Positions 33,191 to 47,689 of a stretch of DNA of 64,000 nucleotides are shown here, piece by piece. The number at the start of each line of letters is the position of its first letter. Within the stretch, counting starts at the first letter, position 1. The translations under genes were made by a program, and so were the position numbers. Source of the DNA: Muricea muricata (lineage: Eukaryota; Cnidaria; Anthozoa; Malacalcyonacea; Plexauridae); NCBI GenBank assembly GCA_963855995.1, contig OY979722.1, positions 1,054,001 through 1,118,000 on the forward strand, in the 5' to 3' direction. The notes beneath the pieces were generated by a model. The model saw nothing but the letters and a program-made list of their open reading frames with translations. It was not told the origin of the DNA and searched no databases.

Positions 33191-36100
33191 CGAAATTTTG
33201 AAAAATTTTGAAAAAAAATTGAAAAAAAATTCGGGAAAAAATTTTGGCAAAAAATTCTGAAAAAAATTTGGGAAAAAATTTTGAAAAAAAATGTGGGAAA
33301 AAATTTTAAAAAAAAAATTTGGGAAAAAAATTCTGAAAAAAAAATTGACAAAAATATTGCGGAAAATTTTGAACAAAAAATTTGGGAAAAAATTTTGAAA
33401 AAAGTTTGGGAAAAAAATTTGAAAAAAAATTCGGGAAAAAATTTTGACAAAAAATTCTGATAAAAATTTGGGAAAAAATCTTGAAAAAAAATTCTGGAAA
33501 AAATTTTGAAAAAAAATTTGGGAAATTCATGAATATTTCATGAATAATTCATGATAATTCATGAAAAATATTGCGGAAAATTTTGAATAAAAAATTTGGG
33601 AAAAAATTTTGAAAAAAGTTTGGGAAAAAAATTTGAAAAAAATTCGGGAAAAAATTTTGACAAAAAACTTTGACAAAAAATTCTGAAAAAAATTTGGGAA
33701 AAAATCTTGAAAAAAAATTCTGGAAAGAATTTTGAAAAAAATTTTGGGAAATTCATGAATAATTCATGAATATTCATGAATAATTCATGATAATTCATGA
33801 AAAATACTTGGGAAAATTTTGAACAAAACAACTTGGGAAAAAATTTTGATAAAAAATGTGGGAAAAAATTCTAAAAAAAACAATTTGGGAAAAAATTCTG
33901 AAAAAAAAATTGACAAAAATATTGGGGAAAATTTTGAACAAAAAATTTGGGAAAAAATTTTGAAAAAAGTTTGGGGAAAAAATTTGAAAAAAAATTCGGG
34001 AAAAAATTTTGACAAAAAATTCTGAAAAAAATTTGGGAAAAAATCTTGAAAAAATATTCTGGAAAAAATTTTGAAAAAAAATTTGGGAAATTCATGAATA
34101 ATTCATGAATATTCATGAATAATTCATGATAATTCATGAAAAATATTGGGGAAAATTTTGAACAAAAAATTTGGGAAAAAATTTTGAAAAAAGTTTGGGA
34201 AAAAAATTTGAAAAAAAAATTCGGGAAAAAATTTTGACAAAAAATTCTGATAAAAATTTGGGAAAAAATCTTGAAAAAAAATTCTGGAAAAAATTTTGAA
34301 AAAAAATTTGGGAAATTCATGAATAATTCATGAATATTCATGAATAATTCATGATAATTCATGAAAAATATTGGGGAAAATTTTGAACAAAAAATTTAGG
34401 AAAAAATTTTGAAAAAAGTTTGGGAAAAAAATTTGAAAAAAAATTCGGGAAAAAATTTTGACAAAAAATTCTGATAAAAATTTGGGAAAAAATCTTGAAA
34501 AAAAATTCTGGAAAAAATTTTGAAAAAAAATTTGGGAAATTCATGAATATTTCATGAATAATTCATGATAATTCATGAAAAATATTGCGGAAAATTTTGA
34601 ATAAAAAATTTGGGAAAAAATTTTGAAAAAAGTTTGGGAAAAAAATTTGAAAAAAATTCGGGAAAAAATTTTGACAAAAAACTTTGACAAAAAATTCTGA
34701 AAAAAATTTGGGAAAAAATCTTGAAAAAAAATTCTGGAAAGAATTTTGAAAAAAATTTTGGGAAATTCATGAATAATTCATGAATATTCATGAATAATTC
34801 ATGATAATTCATGAAAAATACTTGGGAAAATTTTGAACAAAACAACTTGGGAAAAAATTTTGATAAAAAATGTGGGAAAAAATTCTAAAAAAAACAATTT
34901 GGGAAAAAATTCTGAAAAAAAAATTGACAAAAATATTGGGGAAAATTTTGAACAAAAAATTTGGGAAAAAATTTTGAAAAAAGTTTGGGGAAAAAATTTG
35001 AAAAAAAATTCGGGAAAAAATTTTGACAAAAAATTCTGAAAAAAATTTGGGAAAAAATCTTGAAAAAATATTCTGGAAAAAATTTTGAAAAAAAATTTGG
35101 GAAATTCATGAATAATTCATGAATATTCATGAATAATTCATGATAATTCATGAAAAATATTGGGGAAAATTTTGAACAAAAAATTTGGGAAAAAATTTTG
35201 AAAAAAGTTTGGGAAAAAAATTTGAAAAAAAAATTCGGGAAAAAATTTTGACAAAAAATTCTGATAAAAATTTGGGAAAAAATCTTGAAAAAAAATTCTG
35301 GAAAAAATTTTGAAAAAAAATTTGGGAAATTCATGAATAATTCATGAATATTCATGAATAATTCATGATAATTCATGAAAAATATTGGGGAAAATTTTGA
35401 ACAAAAAATTTAGGAAAAAATTTTGAAAAAAGTTTGGGAAAAAAATCTTGAAAAAAAATTCTGGAAAAAATTTTGAAAAAAATTTTGGGAAATTCATGAA
35501 TAATTCATGAATATTCATGAATAATTCATGGCTATTTCATGAATAATCATGAATAATTCATGAAAATCATGAATAATTCATGAAATCATGAATAATTCAT
35601 GATCATGAATAATTCATGAATTTTTCAGGAAAAAATCTTGAAAAAAATTAGGAAAAAGTTTTGACAAAATTTTTTTTCCCAATTTCTTTTTCAAAATTTT
35701 TTCCTGAATTTTTTTTCAAGATTTTTTCCTGGAAAATTCATGAATTATTCATGAATCATTCATGAATTATTCATGAATTCATGAATTATTCATGATATTC
35801 ATGAATTATTCATCATTTCCCAAATTTTTTTCAGAATTTTTTCCCAAATTTTTTTTTCAAAATTTTTTTCCCAAATTTTTTTTAAAATTTCCCAAAAAAA
35901 TTTGGGAAAAAATTTTGAAAAAAAATGTGGAAAAATATTCTAAAAAAACAATTTGGGAAAAAATTCTGAAAAAAAAATTGACAAAAATATTGGGGAAAAT
36001 TTTGAACAAAAAATTTAGGAAATAATTTTGAAAAAAGTTTGGGAAAAAAATTTGAAAAAAAATTCGGGAAAAAATTTTGACAAAAAATTCTGAAAAAAAT

Positions 36101-39100
36101 TTGGGAAAAAATCTTGAAAAAAAATTCTGAAAAAAATTTGGGAAATTCATGAATAATTCATGAATACTCATGAATAATTCATGAATACTTCATGAATAAT
36201 CATGAATAATTCATGAAAATCATGAATAATTCATGAAAATCATGAATAATTCATGATCATGAATAATTCATGAATTTTTCAGGAAAAAATCTTGAAAAAA
36301 ATTAGGAAAAAGTTTTGACAAAATTTTTTTTCCCAATTTCTTTTTCAAAATTTTTTCCTGAATTTTTTTTCAAGATTTTTTCCTGGAAAATTCATGAATT
36401 ATTCATGAATCATTCATGAATTATTCATGATATTCATGAATTATTCATGATTTCCCAAATTTTTTTCAGAATTTTTTCCCAAATTTTTTTTTCAAAATTT
36501 TTTTCCCAAATTTTTTTTAAAATTTCCCAAAAAAATTTGGGAAAAAATTTTGAAAAAAAATGTGGGAAAAAATTCTAAAAAAACAATTTGGGAAAAAATT
36601 CTGAAAAAAAAATTGACAAAAATATTGGGGAAAATTTTGAACAAAAAATTTACGAAAAAATTTTGAAAAAAGTTTGGGAAAAAAATTTGAAATAAATTCG
36701 GGAAAAAAATTTGACAAAAAACTTTGACAAAAAATTCTGAAAAAAATTTGGGAAAAAATCTTGAAAAAAAATTCTGGAAAGAATTTTTAAAAAAATTTTG
36801 GGAAATTCATGAATAATTCATGAATATTCATGAATAATTCATGAATATTTCATGAATAATCATGAATAATTCATGAAATCATGAATAATTCATGATCATG
36901 AATAACTCATGAATTTTTCAGGAAAAAATCTTGAAAAAAATTAGGAAAAAGTTTTGACAAAATTTTTTTTCCCAATTTCTTTTTCAAAATTTTTTCCTGA
37001 ATTTTTTTTCAAGATTTTTTCCTGGAAAATTCATGAATTATTCATGAATCATTCATGAATTATTCATGAATTTCATGAATTATTCATGATATTCATGAAT
37101 TATTCATGATTTAACAAATTTTTTTTAGAATTTTTTCCCAAATTTTTTTTTCAAAATTTTTTTCCCAAATTTTTTTTAAAATTTCCCAAAAAAATTTGGG
37201 AAAAAATTTTGAAAAAAAATGTGGGAAATTCATGAATATTTCATGAATAATTCATGATAATTCATGAAAAATATTGGGGAAAATTTTGGGAAATTGGGAA
37301 ATTTGGGAAATTTGGGAAATTCATGAATAATTCATGAATATTTCATGAATAATTCATGATAATTCATGAAAAATATTGGGGAAAATTTTGAATAAAAAAT
37401 TTGGGAAAAAATTTTGAAAAAAGTTTGGGAAAAAAATTTGAAAAAAATTCGGGAAAAAATTTTGACAAAAAACTTTGACAAAAAATTCTGAAAAAAATTT
37501 GGGAAAAAATCTTGAAAAAAAATTCTGGAAAGAATTTTTAAAAAAATTTTGGGAAATTCATGAATAATTCATGAATATTCATGAATAATTCATGAATATT
37601 TCATGAATAATCATGAATAATTCATGAAATCATGAATAATTCATGATCATGAATAACTCATGAATTTTTCAGGAAAAAATCTTGAAAAAAATTAGGAAAA
37701 AGTTTTGACAAAATTTTTTTTCCCAATTTCTTTTTCAAAATTTTTTCCTGAATTTTTTTTCAAGATTTTTTCCTGGAAAATTCATGAATTATTCATGAAT
37801 CATTCATGAATTATTCATGAATTTCATGAATTATTCATGATATTCATGAATTATTCATGATTTCCCAAATTTTTTTCAGAATTTTTTCCCAAATTTTTTT
37901 TTCAAAATTTTTTTCCCAAATTTTTTTTAAAATTTCCTAAAAAAATTTGGGAAAAAATTTTGAAAAAAAATGTGGGAAAAAATTCTAAAAAAACAATTTG
38001 GGAAAAAATTCTGAAAAAAAAATTGACAAAAATATTGGGGAAAATTTTGAACAAAAAATTTACGAAAAAATTTTGAAAAAAGTTTGGGAAAAAAATTTGA
38101 AAAAAATTCGGGAAAAAAATTTGACAAAAAACTTTGACAAAAAATTCTGAAAAAAATTTGGGAAAAAATCTTGAAAAAAAATTCTGGAAAGAATTTTTAA
38201 AAAAATTTTGGGAAATTCATGAATAATTCATGAATATTCATGAATAATTCATGAATATTTCATGAATAATCATGAATAATTCATGAAATCATGAATAATT
38301 CATGATCATGAATAACTCATGAATTTTTCAGGAAAAAATCTTGAAAAAAATTAGGAAAAAGTTTTGACAAAATTTTTTTTCCCAATTTCTTTTTCAAAAT
38401 TTTTTCCTGAATTTTTTTTCAAGATTTTTTCCTGGAAAATTCATGAATTATTCATGAATCATTCATGAATTATTCATGAATTTCATGAATTATTCATGAT
38501 ATTCATGAATTATTCATGATTTCCCAAATTTTTTTAGAATTTTTTCCCAAATTTTTTTTTCAAAATTTTTTTCCCAAATTTTTTTTAAAATTTCCCAAAA
38601 AAATTTGGGAAAAAATTTTGAAAAAAAATGTGGGAAATTCATGAATATTTCATGAATAATTCATGATAATTCATGAAAAATATTGGGGAAAATTTTGAAT
38701 AAAAAATTCGGGAAAAAATTTTGAAAAAAAATTTGGGAAATTCATGAATAATTCATGAATATTTCATGAATAATTCATGATAATTCATGAAAAATATTGG
38801 GGAAAATTTTGAATAAAAAATTTGGGAAAAAATTTTGAAAAAAGTTTGGGAAAAAAATTTGAAAAAAATTCGGGAAAAAATTTTGACAAAAAACTTTGAC
38901 AAAAAATTCTGAAAAAAATTTGGGAAAAAATCTTGAAAAAAAATTCTGGAAAGAATTTTTAAAAAAATTTTGGGAAATTCATGAATAATTCATGAATATT
39001 TCATGAATAATCATGAATAATTCATGAAATCATGAATAATTCATGATCATGAATAACTCATGAATTTTTCAGGAAAAAATCTTGAAAAATATTAGGAAAA

Positions 39101-42100
39101 AGTTTTGACAAAATTTTTTTTCCCAATTTCTTTTTCAAAATTTTTTCCTGAATTTTTTTTCAAGATTTTTTCCTGGAAAATTCATGAATTATTCATGAAT
39201 CATTCATGAATTATTCATGAATTTCATGAATTATTCATGATATTCATGAATTATTCATGATTTCCCAAATTTTTTTTAGAATTTTTTCCCAAATTTTTTT
39301 TTCAAAATTTTTTTCCCAAATTTTTTTTAAAATTTCCCAAAAAAATTTGGGAAAAAATTTTGAAAAAAAATGTGGGAAATTCATGAATATTTCATGAATA
39401 ATTCATGATAATTCATGAAAAATATTGGGGAAAATTTTGAATAAAAAATTCGGGAAAAAATTTTGAAAAAAAATTTGGGAAATTCATGAATAATTCATGA
39501 ATATTTCATGAATAATTCATGATAATTCATGAAAAATATTGGGGAAAATTTTGAATAAAAAATTTGGGAAAAAATTTTGAAAAAAGTTTGGGAAAAAAAT
39601 TTGAAAAAAATTCGGGAAAAAATTTTGACAAAAAACTTTGACAAAAAATTCTGAAAAAAATTTGGGAAAAAATCTTGAAAAAAAATTCTGGAAAGAATTT
39701 TTAAAAAAATTTTGGGAAATTCATGAATAATTCATGAATATTCATGAATAATTCATGAATATTTCATGAATAATCATGAATAATTCATGAAAATCATGAA
39801 TAATTCATGATCATGAATAATTCATGAATTTTTCAGGAAAAAATCTTGAAAAAAATTAGGAAAAAGTTTTGACAAAATTTTTTTTCCCAATTTCTTTTTC
39901 AAAATTTTTTCCTGAATTTTTTTTCAAGATTTTTTCCTGGAAAATTCATGAATTATTCATGAATCATCATGAATTATTCATGAATTTCATGAATTATTCA
40001 TGATATTCATGAATTATTCATGATTTCCTAAATTTTTTTCAGAATTTTTTCCCAAATTTTTTTTTCAAAATTTTTTTCCCAAATTTTTTTTAAAATTTCC
40101 CAAAAAAATTTGGGAAAAAATTTTGAAAAAAAATGTGGGAAAAAATTCTAAAAAAACAATTTGGGAAAAAATTCTGAAAAAAAAATTGACAAAAATATTG
40201 GGGAAAATTTTGAACAAAAAATTTAGGAAATAATTTTGAAAAAAGTTTGGGAAGAAAATTTGAAAAAAAATTCGGGAAAAAATTTTGACAAAAAATTCTG
40301 AAAAAAATTTGGGAAAAAATCTTGAAAAAAAATTCTGAAAAAAATTTTGAAAAAAAATTTGGGAAATTCATGAATAATTCATGAATACTCATGAATAATT
40401 CATGAATATTTCATGAATAATCATGAATAATTCATGAAAATCATGAATAATTCATGAAAATCATGAATAATTCATGATCATGACTAATTCATGAATTTTT
40501 CAGGAAAAAATCTTGAAAAAAATTAGGAAAAAGTTTTGACAAAATTTTTTTTCCCAATTTCTTTTTCAAAATTTTTTCCTGAATTTTTTTTCAAGATTTT
40601 TTCCTGGAAAATTCATGAATTATTCATGAATTATTCATGATATTCATGAATTATTCATGATTTCCCAAATTTTTTTCAGAATTTTTTCCCAAATTTTTTT
40701 TTCAAAATTTTTTTCCCAAATTTTTTTTAAAATTTCCCAAAAAAATTTGGGAAAAAATTTTGAAAAAAAATGTGGGAAAAAATTCTAAAAAAACAATTTG
40801 GGAAAAAATTCTGAAAAAAAAATTGACAAAAATATTGGGGAAAATTTTGAACAAAAAATTTACGAAAAAATTTTGAAAAAAGTTTGGGAAAAAAATTTGA
40901 AAAAAATTCGGGAAAAAATTTTGACAAAAAACTTTGACAAAAAATTCTGAAAAAAATTTGGGAAAAAATCTTGAAAAAAAATTCTGGAAAGAATTTTGAA
41001 AAAAATTTTGGGAAATTCATGAATAATTCATGAATATTCATGAATAATTCATGAATATTTCATGAATAATCATGAATAATTCATGAAAATCATGAATAAT
41101 TCATGATCATGAATAACTCATGAATTTTTCAGGAAAAAATCTTGAAAAAAATTAGGAAAAAGTTTTGACAAAATTTTTTTTCCCAATTTCTTTTTCAAAA
41201 TTTTTTCCTGAATTTTTTTTCAAGATTTTTTCCTGGAAAATTCATGAATTATTCATGAATCATTCATGAATTATTCATGAATTTCATGAATTATTCATGA
41301 TATTCATGAATTATTCATGATTTCCCAAATTTTTTTTAGAATTTTTTCCCAAATTTTTTTTTCAAAATTTTTTTCCCAAATTTTTTTTAAAATTTCCCAA
41401 AAAAATTTGGGAAAAAATTTTGAAAAAAATGTGGGAAATTCATGAATATTTCATGAATAATTCATGATAATTCATGAAAAATATTGGGAAAAATTTTGAA
41501 TAAAAAATTTGGGAAAAAATTTTGAAAAAAGTTTGGGAAAAAAATTTGAAAAAAATTCGGGAAAAAATTTTGACAAAAAACTTTGACAAAAAATTCTGAA
41601 AAAAATTTGGGAAAAAATCTTGAAAAAAAATTCTGGAAAGAATTTTGAAAAAAATTTTGGGAAATTCATGAATAATTTATGAATATTCATGAATAATTCA
41701 TGAATATTTCATGAATAATCATGAATAATTCATGAAAATCATGAATAATTCATGATCATGAATAATTCATGAATTTTTCAGGAAAAAATCTTGAAAAAAA
41801 TTAGGAAAAAGTTTTGACAAATTTTTTTTCCCAATTTCTTTTTCAAAATTTTTTCCTGAATTTTTTTTCAAGATTTTTCCTGGAAAATTCATGAATTATT
41901 CATGAATCATTTATGAATTATTCATGAATTTCATGAATTATTCATCATATTCATGAATTATTCATGATTTCCCAAATTTTTTTCAGAATTTTTTCCCAAA
42001 TTTTTTTTTCAAAATTTTTTTCCCAAATTTTTTTTAAAATTTCCCAAAAAAATTTGGGAAAAAATTTTGGGAAAAAATTTTGAAAAAAAATTTGGGAAAA

Positions 42101-45100
42101 AAATTTGAAAAAAAATTCGGGAAAAAATTTTGGCAAAAAATTCTGAAAAAAATTTGGGAAAAAATCTTGAAAAAAAATTCTGGAAAAAATTTTGAAAAAA
42201 AAATTGGGAAATTCATGAATAATTCATGAATATTCATGAATAATTCATGATAATTCATGAAAAATATTGGGGAAAATTTTGAACAAAAAATTTGGGAAAA
42301 AATTTTGAAAAAAGTTTGGGAAAAAAATTTGAAAAAAAAATTCGGGAAAAAATTTTGACAAAAAATTCTGATAAAAATTTGGGAAAAAATCTTGAAAAAA
42401 AATTCTGGAAAAAATTTTGAAAAAAAAATTTGGGAAATTCATGAATATTTCATGAATAATTCATGATAATTCATGAAAAATATTGGGGAAAATTTTGAAT
42501 AAAAAATTTGGGAAAAAATTTTGAAAAAAGTTTGGGAAAAAAATTTGAAAAAAATTCGGGAAAAAATTTTGACAAAAAACTTTGACAAAAAATTCTGAAA
42601 AAAATTTGGGAAAAAATCTTGAAAAAAAATTCTGGAAAGAATTTTGAAAAAAATTTTGGGAAATTCATGAATAATTCATGAATATTCATGAATAATTCAT
42701 GATAATTCATGAAAAATATTGGGGAAAATTTTGAACAAAAAAACTTGGGAAAAAATTTTGAAAAAAAATGTGGGAAAAAATTCTAAAAAAACAATTTGGG
42801 AAAAAATTCTGAAAAAAAAATTGACAAAAATATTGGGGAAAATTTTGAACAAAAAATTTAGGAAAAAATTTTGAAAAAAGTTTGGGAAAAAAATTAGAAA
42901 AAAAATTCGGGAAAAAATTTTGACAAAAAATTCTGAAAAAAATTTGGGAAAAAATCTTGAAAAAAAATTCTGGAAAAAATTTTGAAAAAAAATTTGGGAA
43001 ATTCATGAATAATTCATGAATATTCATGAATAATTCATGATAATTCATGAAAAATATTGGGGAAAATTTTGAACAAAAAATTTAGGAAAAAATTTTGAAA
43101 AAAGTTTGGGAAAAAAATCTTGAAAAAAAATTCTGGAAAAAATTTTGAAAAAAATTTTGGGAAATTCATGAATAATTCATGAATATTCATGAATAATTCA
43201 TGGCTATTTCATGAATAATCATGAATAATTCATGAAAATCATGAATAATTCATGAAAATCATGAATAATTCATGATCATTAATAATTCATGAATTTTTCA
43301 GGAAAAAATCTTGAAAAAAATTAGGAAAAAGTTTTGACAAAATTTTTTTTCCCAATTTCTTTTTCAAAATTTTTTCCTGAATTTTTTTTCAAGATTTTTT
43401 CCTGGAAAATTCATGAATTATTCATGAATCATTCATGAATTATTCATGAATTCATGAATTATTCATGATATTCATGAATTATTCATGATTTCCCAAATTT
43501 TTTTCAGAATTTTTTCCCAAATTTTTTTTTCAAAATTTTTTTCCCAAATTTTTTTTAAAATTTCCCAAAAAAATTTGGGAAAAAATTTTGAAAAAAAATG
43601 TGTGAAAAAATTCTAAAAAAACAATTTGGGAGAAAATTCTGAAAAAAAAATTGACAAAAATATTGGGGAAAATTTTGAACAAAAAATTTAGGAAATAATT
43701 TTGAAAAAAGTTTGGGAAAAAAATTTGAAAAAAAATTCGGGAAAAAATTTTGACAAAAAATTCTGAAAAAAATTTGGGAAAAAATCTTGAAAAAAAATTC
43801 TGAAAAAAATTTTGAAAAAAAATTTGGGAAATTCATGAATAATTCATGAATACTCATGAATAATTCATGAATATTTCATGAATAATCATGAATAATTCAT
43901 GAAAATCATGAATAATTCATGAAAATCATGAATAATTCATGATCATGAATAATTCACGATTTTTCAGGAAAAAATCTTGAAAAAAATTAGGAAAAAGTTT
44001 TGACAAAATTTTTTTTCCCAATTTCTTTTTCAAAATTTTTTCCTGAATTTTTTTTCAAGATTTTTTCCTGGAAAATTCATGAATTATTCATGAATCATTC
44101 ATGAATTATTCATGATATTCATGAATTATTCATGATTTCCCAAATTTTTTTCAGAATTTTTTCCCAAATTTTTTTTTCAAAATTTTTTTCCCAAATTTTT
44201 TTTAAAATTTCCCAAAAAAATTTGGGAAAAAATTTTGAAAAAAAATGTGGGAAAAAATTCTAAAAAAACAATTTGGGAAAAAATTCTGAAAAAAAAATTG
44301 ACAAAAATATTGGGGAAAATTTTGAACAAAAAATTTACGAAAAAATTTTGAAAAAAGTTTGGGAAAAAAATTTGAAAAAAATTCGGGAAAAAATTTTGAC
44401 AAAAAAACTTTGACAAAAAATTCTGAAAAAAATTTGGGAAAAAATCTTGAAAAAAAATTCTGGAAAGAATTTTTAAAAAAATTTTGGGAAATTCATGAAT
44501 AATTCATGAATATTCATGAATAATTCATGAATATCTCATGAATAATCATGAATAATTCATGAAAATCATGAATAACTCATGATCATGAATAACTCATGAA
44601 TTTTTCAGGAAAAAATCTTGAAAAAAATTAGGAAAAAGTTTTGACAAAATTTTTTTTCCCAATTTCTTTTTCAAAATTTTTTCCTGAATTTTTTTTCAAG
44701 ATTTTTTCCTGGAAAATTCATGAATTATTCATGAATCATTCATGAATTATTCATGAATTTCATGAATTATTCATGATATTCATGAATTATTCATGATTTC
44801 CCAAATTTTTTTTAGAATTTTTTCCCAAATTTTTTTTTCAAAATTTTTTTCCCAAATTTTTTTTAAAATTTCCCAAAAAAATTTGGGAAAAAATTTTGAA
44901 AAAAAATGTGGGAAATTCATGAATATTTCATGAATAATTCATGATAATTCATGAAAAATATTGGGGAAAATTTTGAATAAAAAATTTGGGAAAAAATTTT
45001 GAAAAAAGTTTGGGAAAAAAATTTGAAAAAAATTCGGGAAAAAATTTTGACAAAAAACTTTGACAAAAAATTCTGAAAAAAATTTGGGAAAAAATCTTGA

Positions 45101-47376
45101 AAAAAAATTCTGGAAAGAATTTTGAAAAAAATTTTGGGAAATTCATGAATAATTCATGAATATTCATGAATAATTCATGATAATTCATGAAAAATATTGG
45201 GGAAAATTTTGAACAAAAAAACTTGGGAAAAAATTTTGAAAAAAAATGTGGGAAAAAATTCTAAAAAAACAATTTGGGAAAAAATTCTGAAAAAAAAATT
45301 GACAAAAATATTGGGGAAAATTTTGAACAAAAAATTTAGGAAAAAATTTTGAAAAAAGTTTGGGAAAAAAATTTGAAAAAAAATTCGGGAAAAAATTTTG
45401 ACAAAAAATTCTGAAAAAAATTTGGGAAAAAATCTTGAAAAAAAATTCTGGAAAAAATTTGGGAAAAAATCTTGAAAAAAAATTCTGGAAAAATTTTTGA
45501 AAAAAAATTTGGGAAATTCATGAATAATTCATGAATATTTCATGAATAATTCATGATAATTCATGAAAAATATTGGGGAAAATTTTGAATAAAAAATTTG
45601 GGAAAAAATTTTGAAAAAAGTTTGGGAAAAAAATTTGAAAAAAATTCGGGAAAAAATTTTGACAAAAAACTTTGACAAAAAATTCTGAAAAAAATTTGGG
45701 AAAAAATCTTGAAAAAAAATTCTGGAAAGAATTTTGAAAAAAATTTTTTGAAATTCATGAATAATTCATGAATATTCATGAATAATTCATGAATATTTCA
45801 TGAATAATCATGAATAATTCATGAAAATCATGAATAATTCATGATCATGAATAATTCATGAATTTTTCAGGAAAAAATCTTGAAAAAAATTAGGAAAAAG
45901 TTTTGACAAAATTTTTTTTCCCAATTTCTTTTTCAAAATTTTTTCCTGAATTTTTTTTCAAGATTTTTTCCTGGAAAATTCATGAATTATTCATGAATCA
46001 TTCATGAATTATTCATGAATTTCATGAATTATTCATGATATTCATGAATTATTCATGATTTCCCAAATTTTTTTCAGAATTTTTTCCCAAATTTTTTTTT
46101 CAAAATTTTTTTCCCAAATTTTTTTTAAAATTTCCCAAAAAAATTTGGGAAAAAATTTTGATAAAAAATGTGGGAAATTCATGAATATTTCATGAATAAT
46201 TCATGATAATTCATGAAAAATATTGGGGAAAATTTTGAATAAAAAATTTGGGAAAAAATTTTGACAAAAAACTTTGACAAAAAATTCTGAAAAAAATTTG
46301 GGAAAAAATCTTGAAAAAAAATTCTGGAAAGAATTTTGAAAAAAATTTTGGGAAATTCATGAATAATTCATGAATATTCATAAATAATTCATGATAATTC
46401 ATGAAAAATATTGGGGAAAATTTTGAACAAAAAAACTTGGGAAAAAATTTTGATAAAAAATGTGGGAAAAAATTCTAAAAAAAAACTTTGACAAAAAATT
46501 CTGAAAAAAATTTGGGAAAAAATCTTGAAAAAAATTCTGGAAAGAATTTTGAAAAAAATTTTGGGAAATTCATGAATAATTCATGAATATTCATGAATAA
46601 TTCATGAATATTTCATGAATAATCATGAATAATTCATGAAAATCATGAATAATTCATGATCATGAATAATTCATGAATTTTTCTGGAAAAAATCTTGAAA
46701 AAAATTAGGAAAAAGTTTTGACAAAATTTTTTTTCCCAATTTCTTTTTCAAAATTTTTTCCTGAATTTTTTTTCAAGATTTTTTCCTGGAAAATTCATGA
46801 ATTTTTTCCCAAATTTTTTTTTCAAAATTTTTTTCCCAAATTTTTTTTAAAATTTCCCAAAAAAATTTGGGAAAAAATTTTGGGAAAAAATTTCGAAAAA
46901 AAATTTGGAAAAAAATTCTGAAAAAAAAATTTGGAAAAAGAATTCTAAAAAAATTTGGGAAAAAATTTTGAAAAAAAGTTTGGGAAAAAAAATTTGAAAA
47001 AAAAATTTGGGAAAAAATTCTGAAAAAAAATTTGGGAAAAAAATTTTTTCCCAATTTCTTTTTCAAAATTTTTTCCGGAATTTTTTTCAAGATTTTTTCC
47101 TGAAAAATCATGAATTATTCATGAAATAGTCATGAATTATTCATGATTTCCCAATTTTTTTTTCAAAATTTTTTCCAGAATTTTTTTGCAAGATTTTTTC
47201 CCAAATTTTTTTTTCAGAATTTTTTGTCAAAGTTTTTTGTCAAAATTTTTTCCAGAATTTTTTTTCAAATTTTTTTCCCTAACTTTTTTCAAAATTTTTT
47301 CCCAAATTTTTTTTCAAAATTTTTTCCCGAATTTTTTTCAAATTTTTTTTCCGAAATTTTTTTTCAATTTTTTTCC
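33191..47376. repeat. AT-rich composite satellite core
   Basis: About 14.2 kb of short blocks such as GGGAAAAAATTTTGAAAAAA and ATTCATGAATAATTCATGAA. Larger structure exists. A near-identical 1014-base tandem duplication covers about 33362-35430. From about 35.6 kb on, units of mostly 630-770 bases each hold a hairpin core whose arms are CAGGAAAAAATCTTGAAAAA and its complement. The Phe/Asn/Ser-rich minus frames here are by-products of base composition. Confidence 0.9.
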
Positions 47377-47689
47377 CATTAAATTTAAAACTGCCTGCGG
47401 TTCTATTCGCTGTGCTTCAAATCGGCCACGCAAAGTCCCCAAATTTAAAGATTGCAGTATTTGTTCCATATTTCAAACCCCCTGGGTTTACTTTCGATTT
47501 AAAACGCCAGAAAAGTCTTATATATTTTACCGTTTTATAACTGCGCTCAACTTGTAAATTTCGAAGCAGGAAATGACACGTGATCGCCCTATGAATATTC
47601 GATGAGTGTTTAGATATTCTTGATGACATGACGTATAGCAGAATCGTGTAAGATTCCACAACGCTGACCAAAGGTACTGGCTCACTGAG

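Noticed and set aside
33073..47557. Dozens of Phe/Asn/Ser/Lys-rich frames
   Set aside because: They follow the A/T-run composition of the satellite and overlap in several frames. No codon bias or homology.
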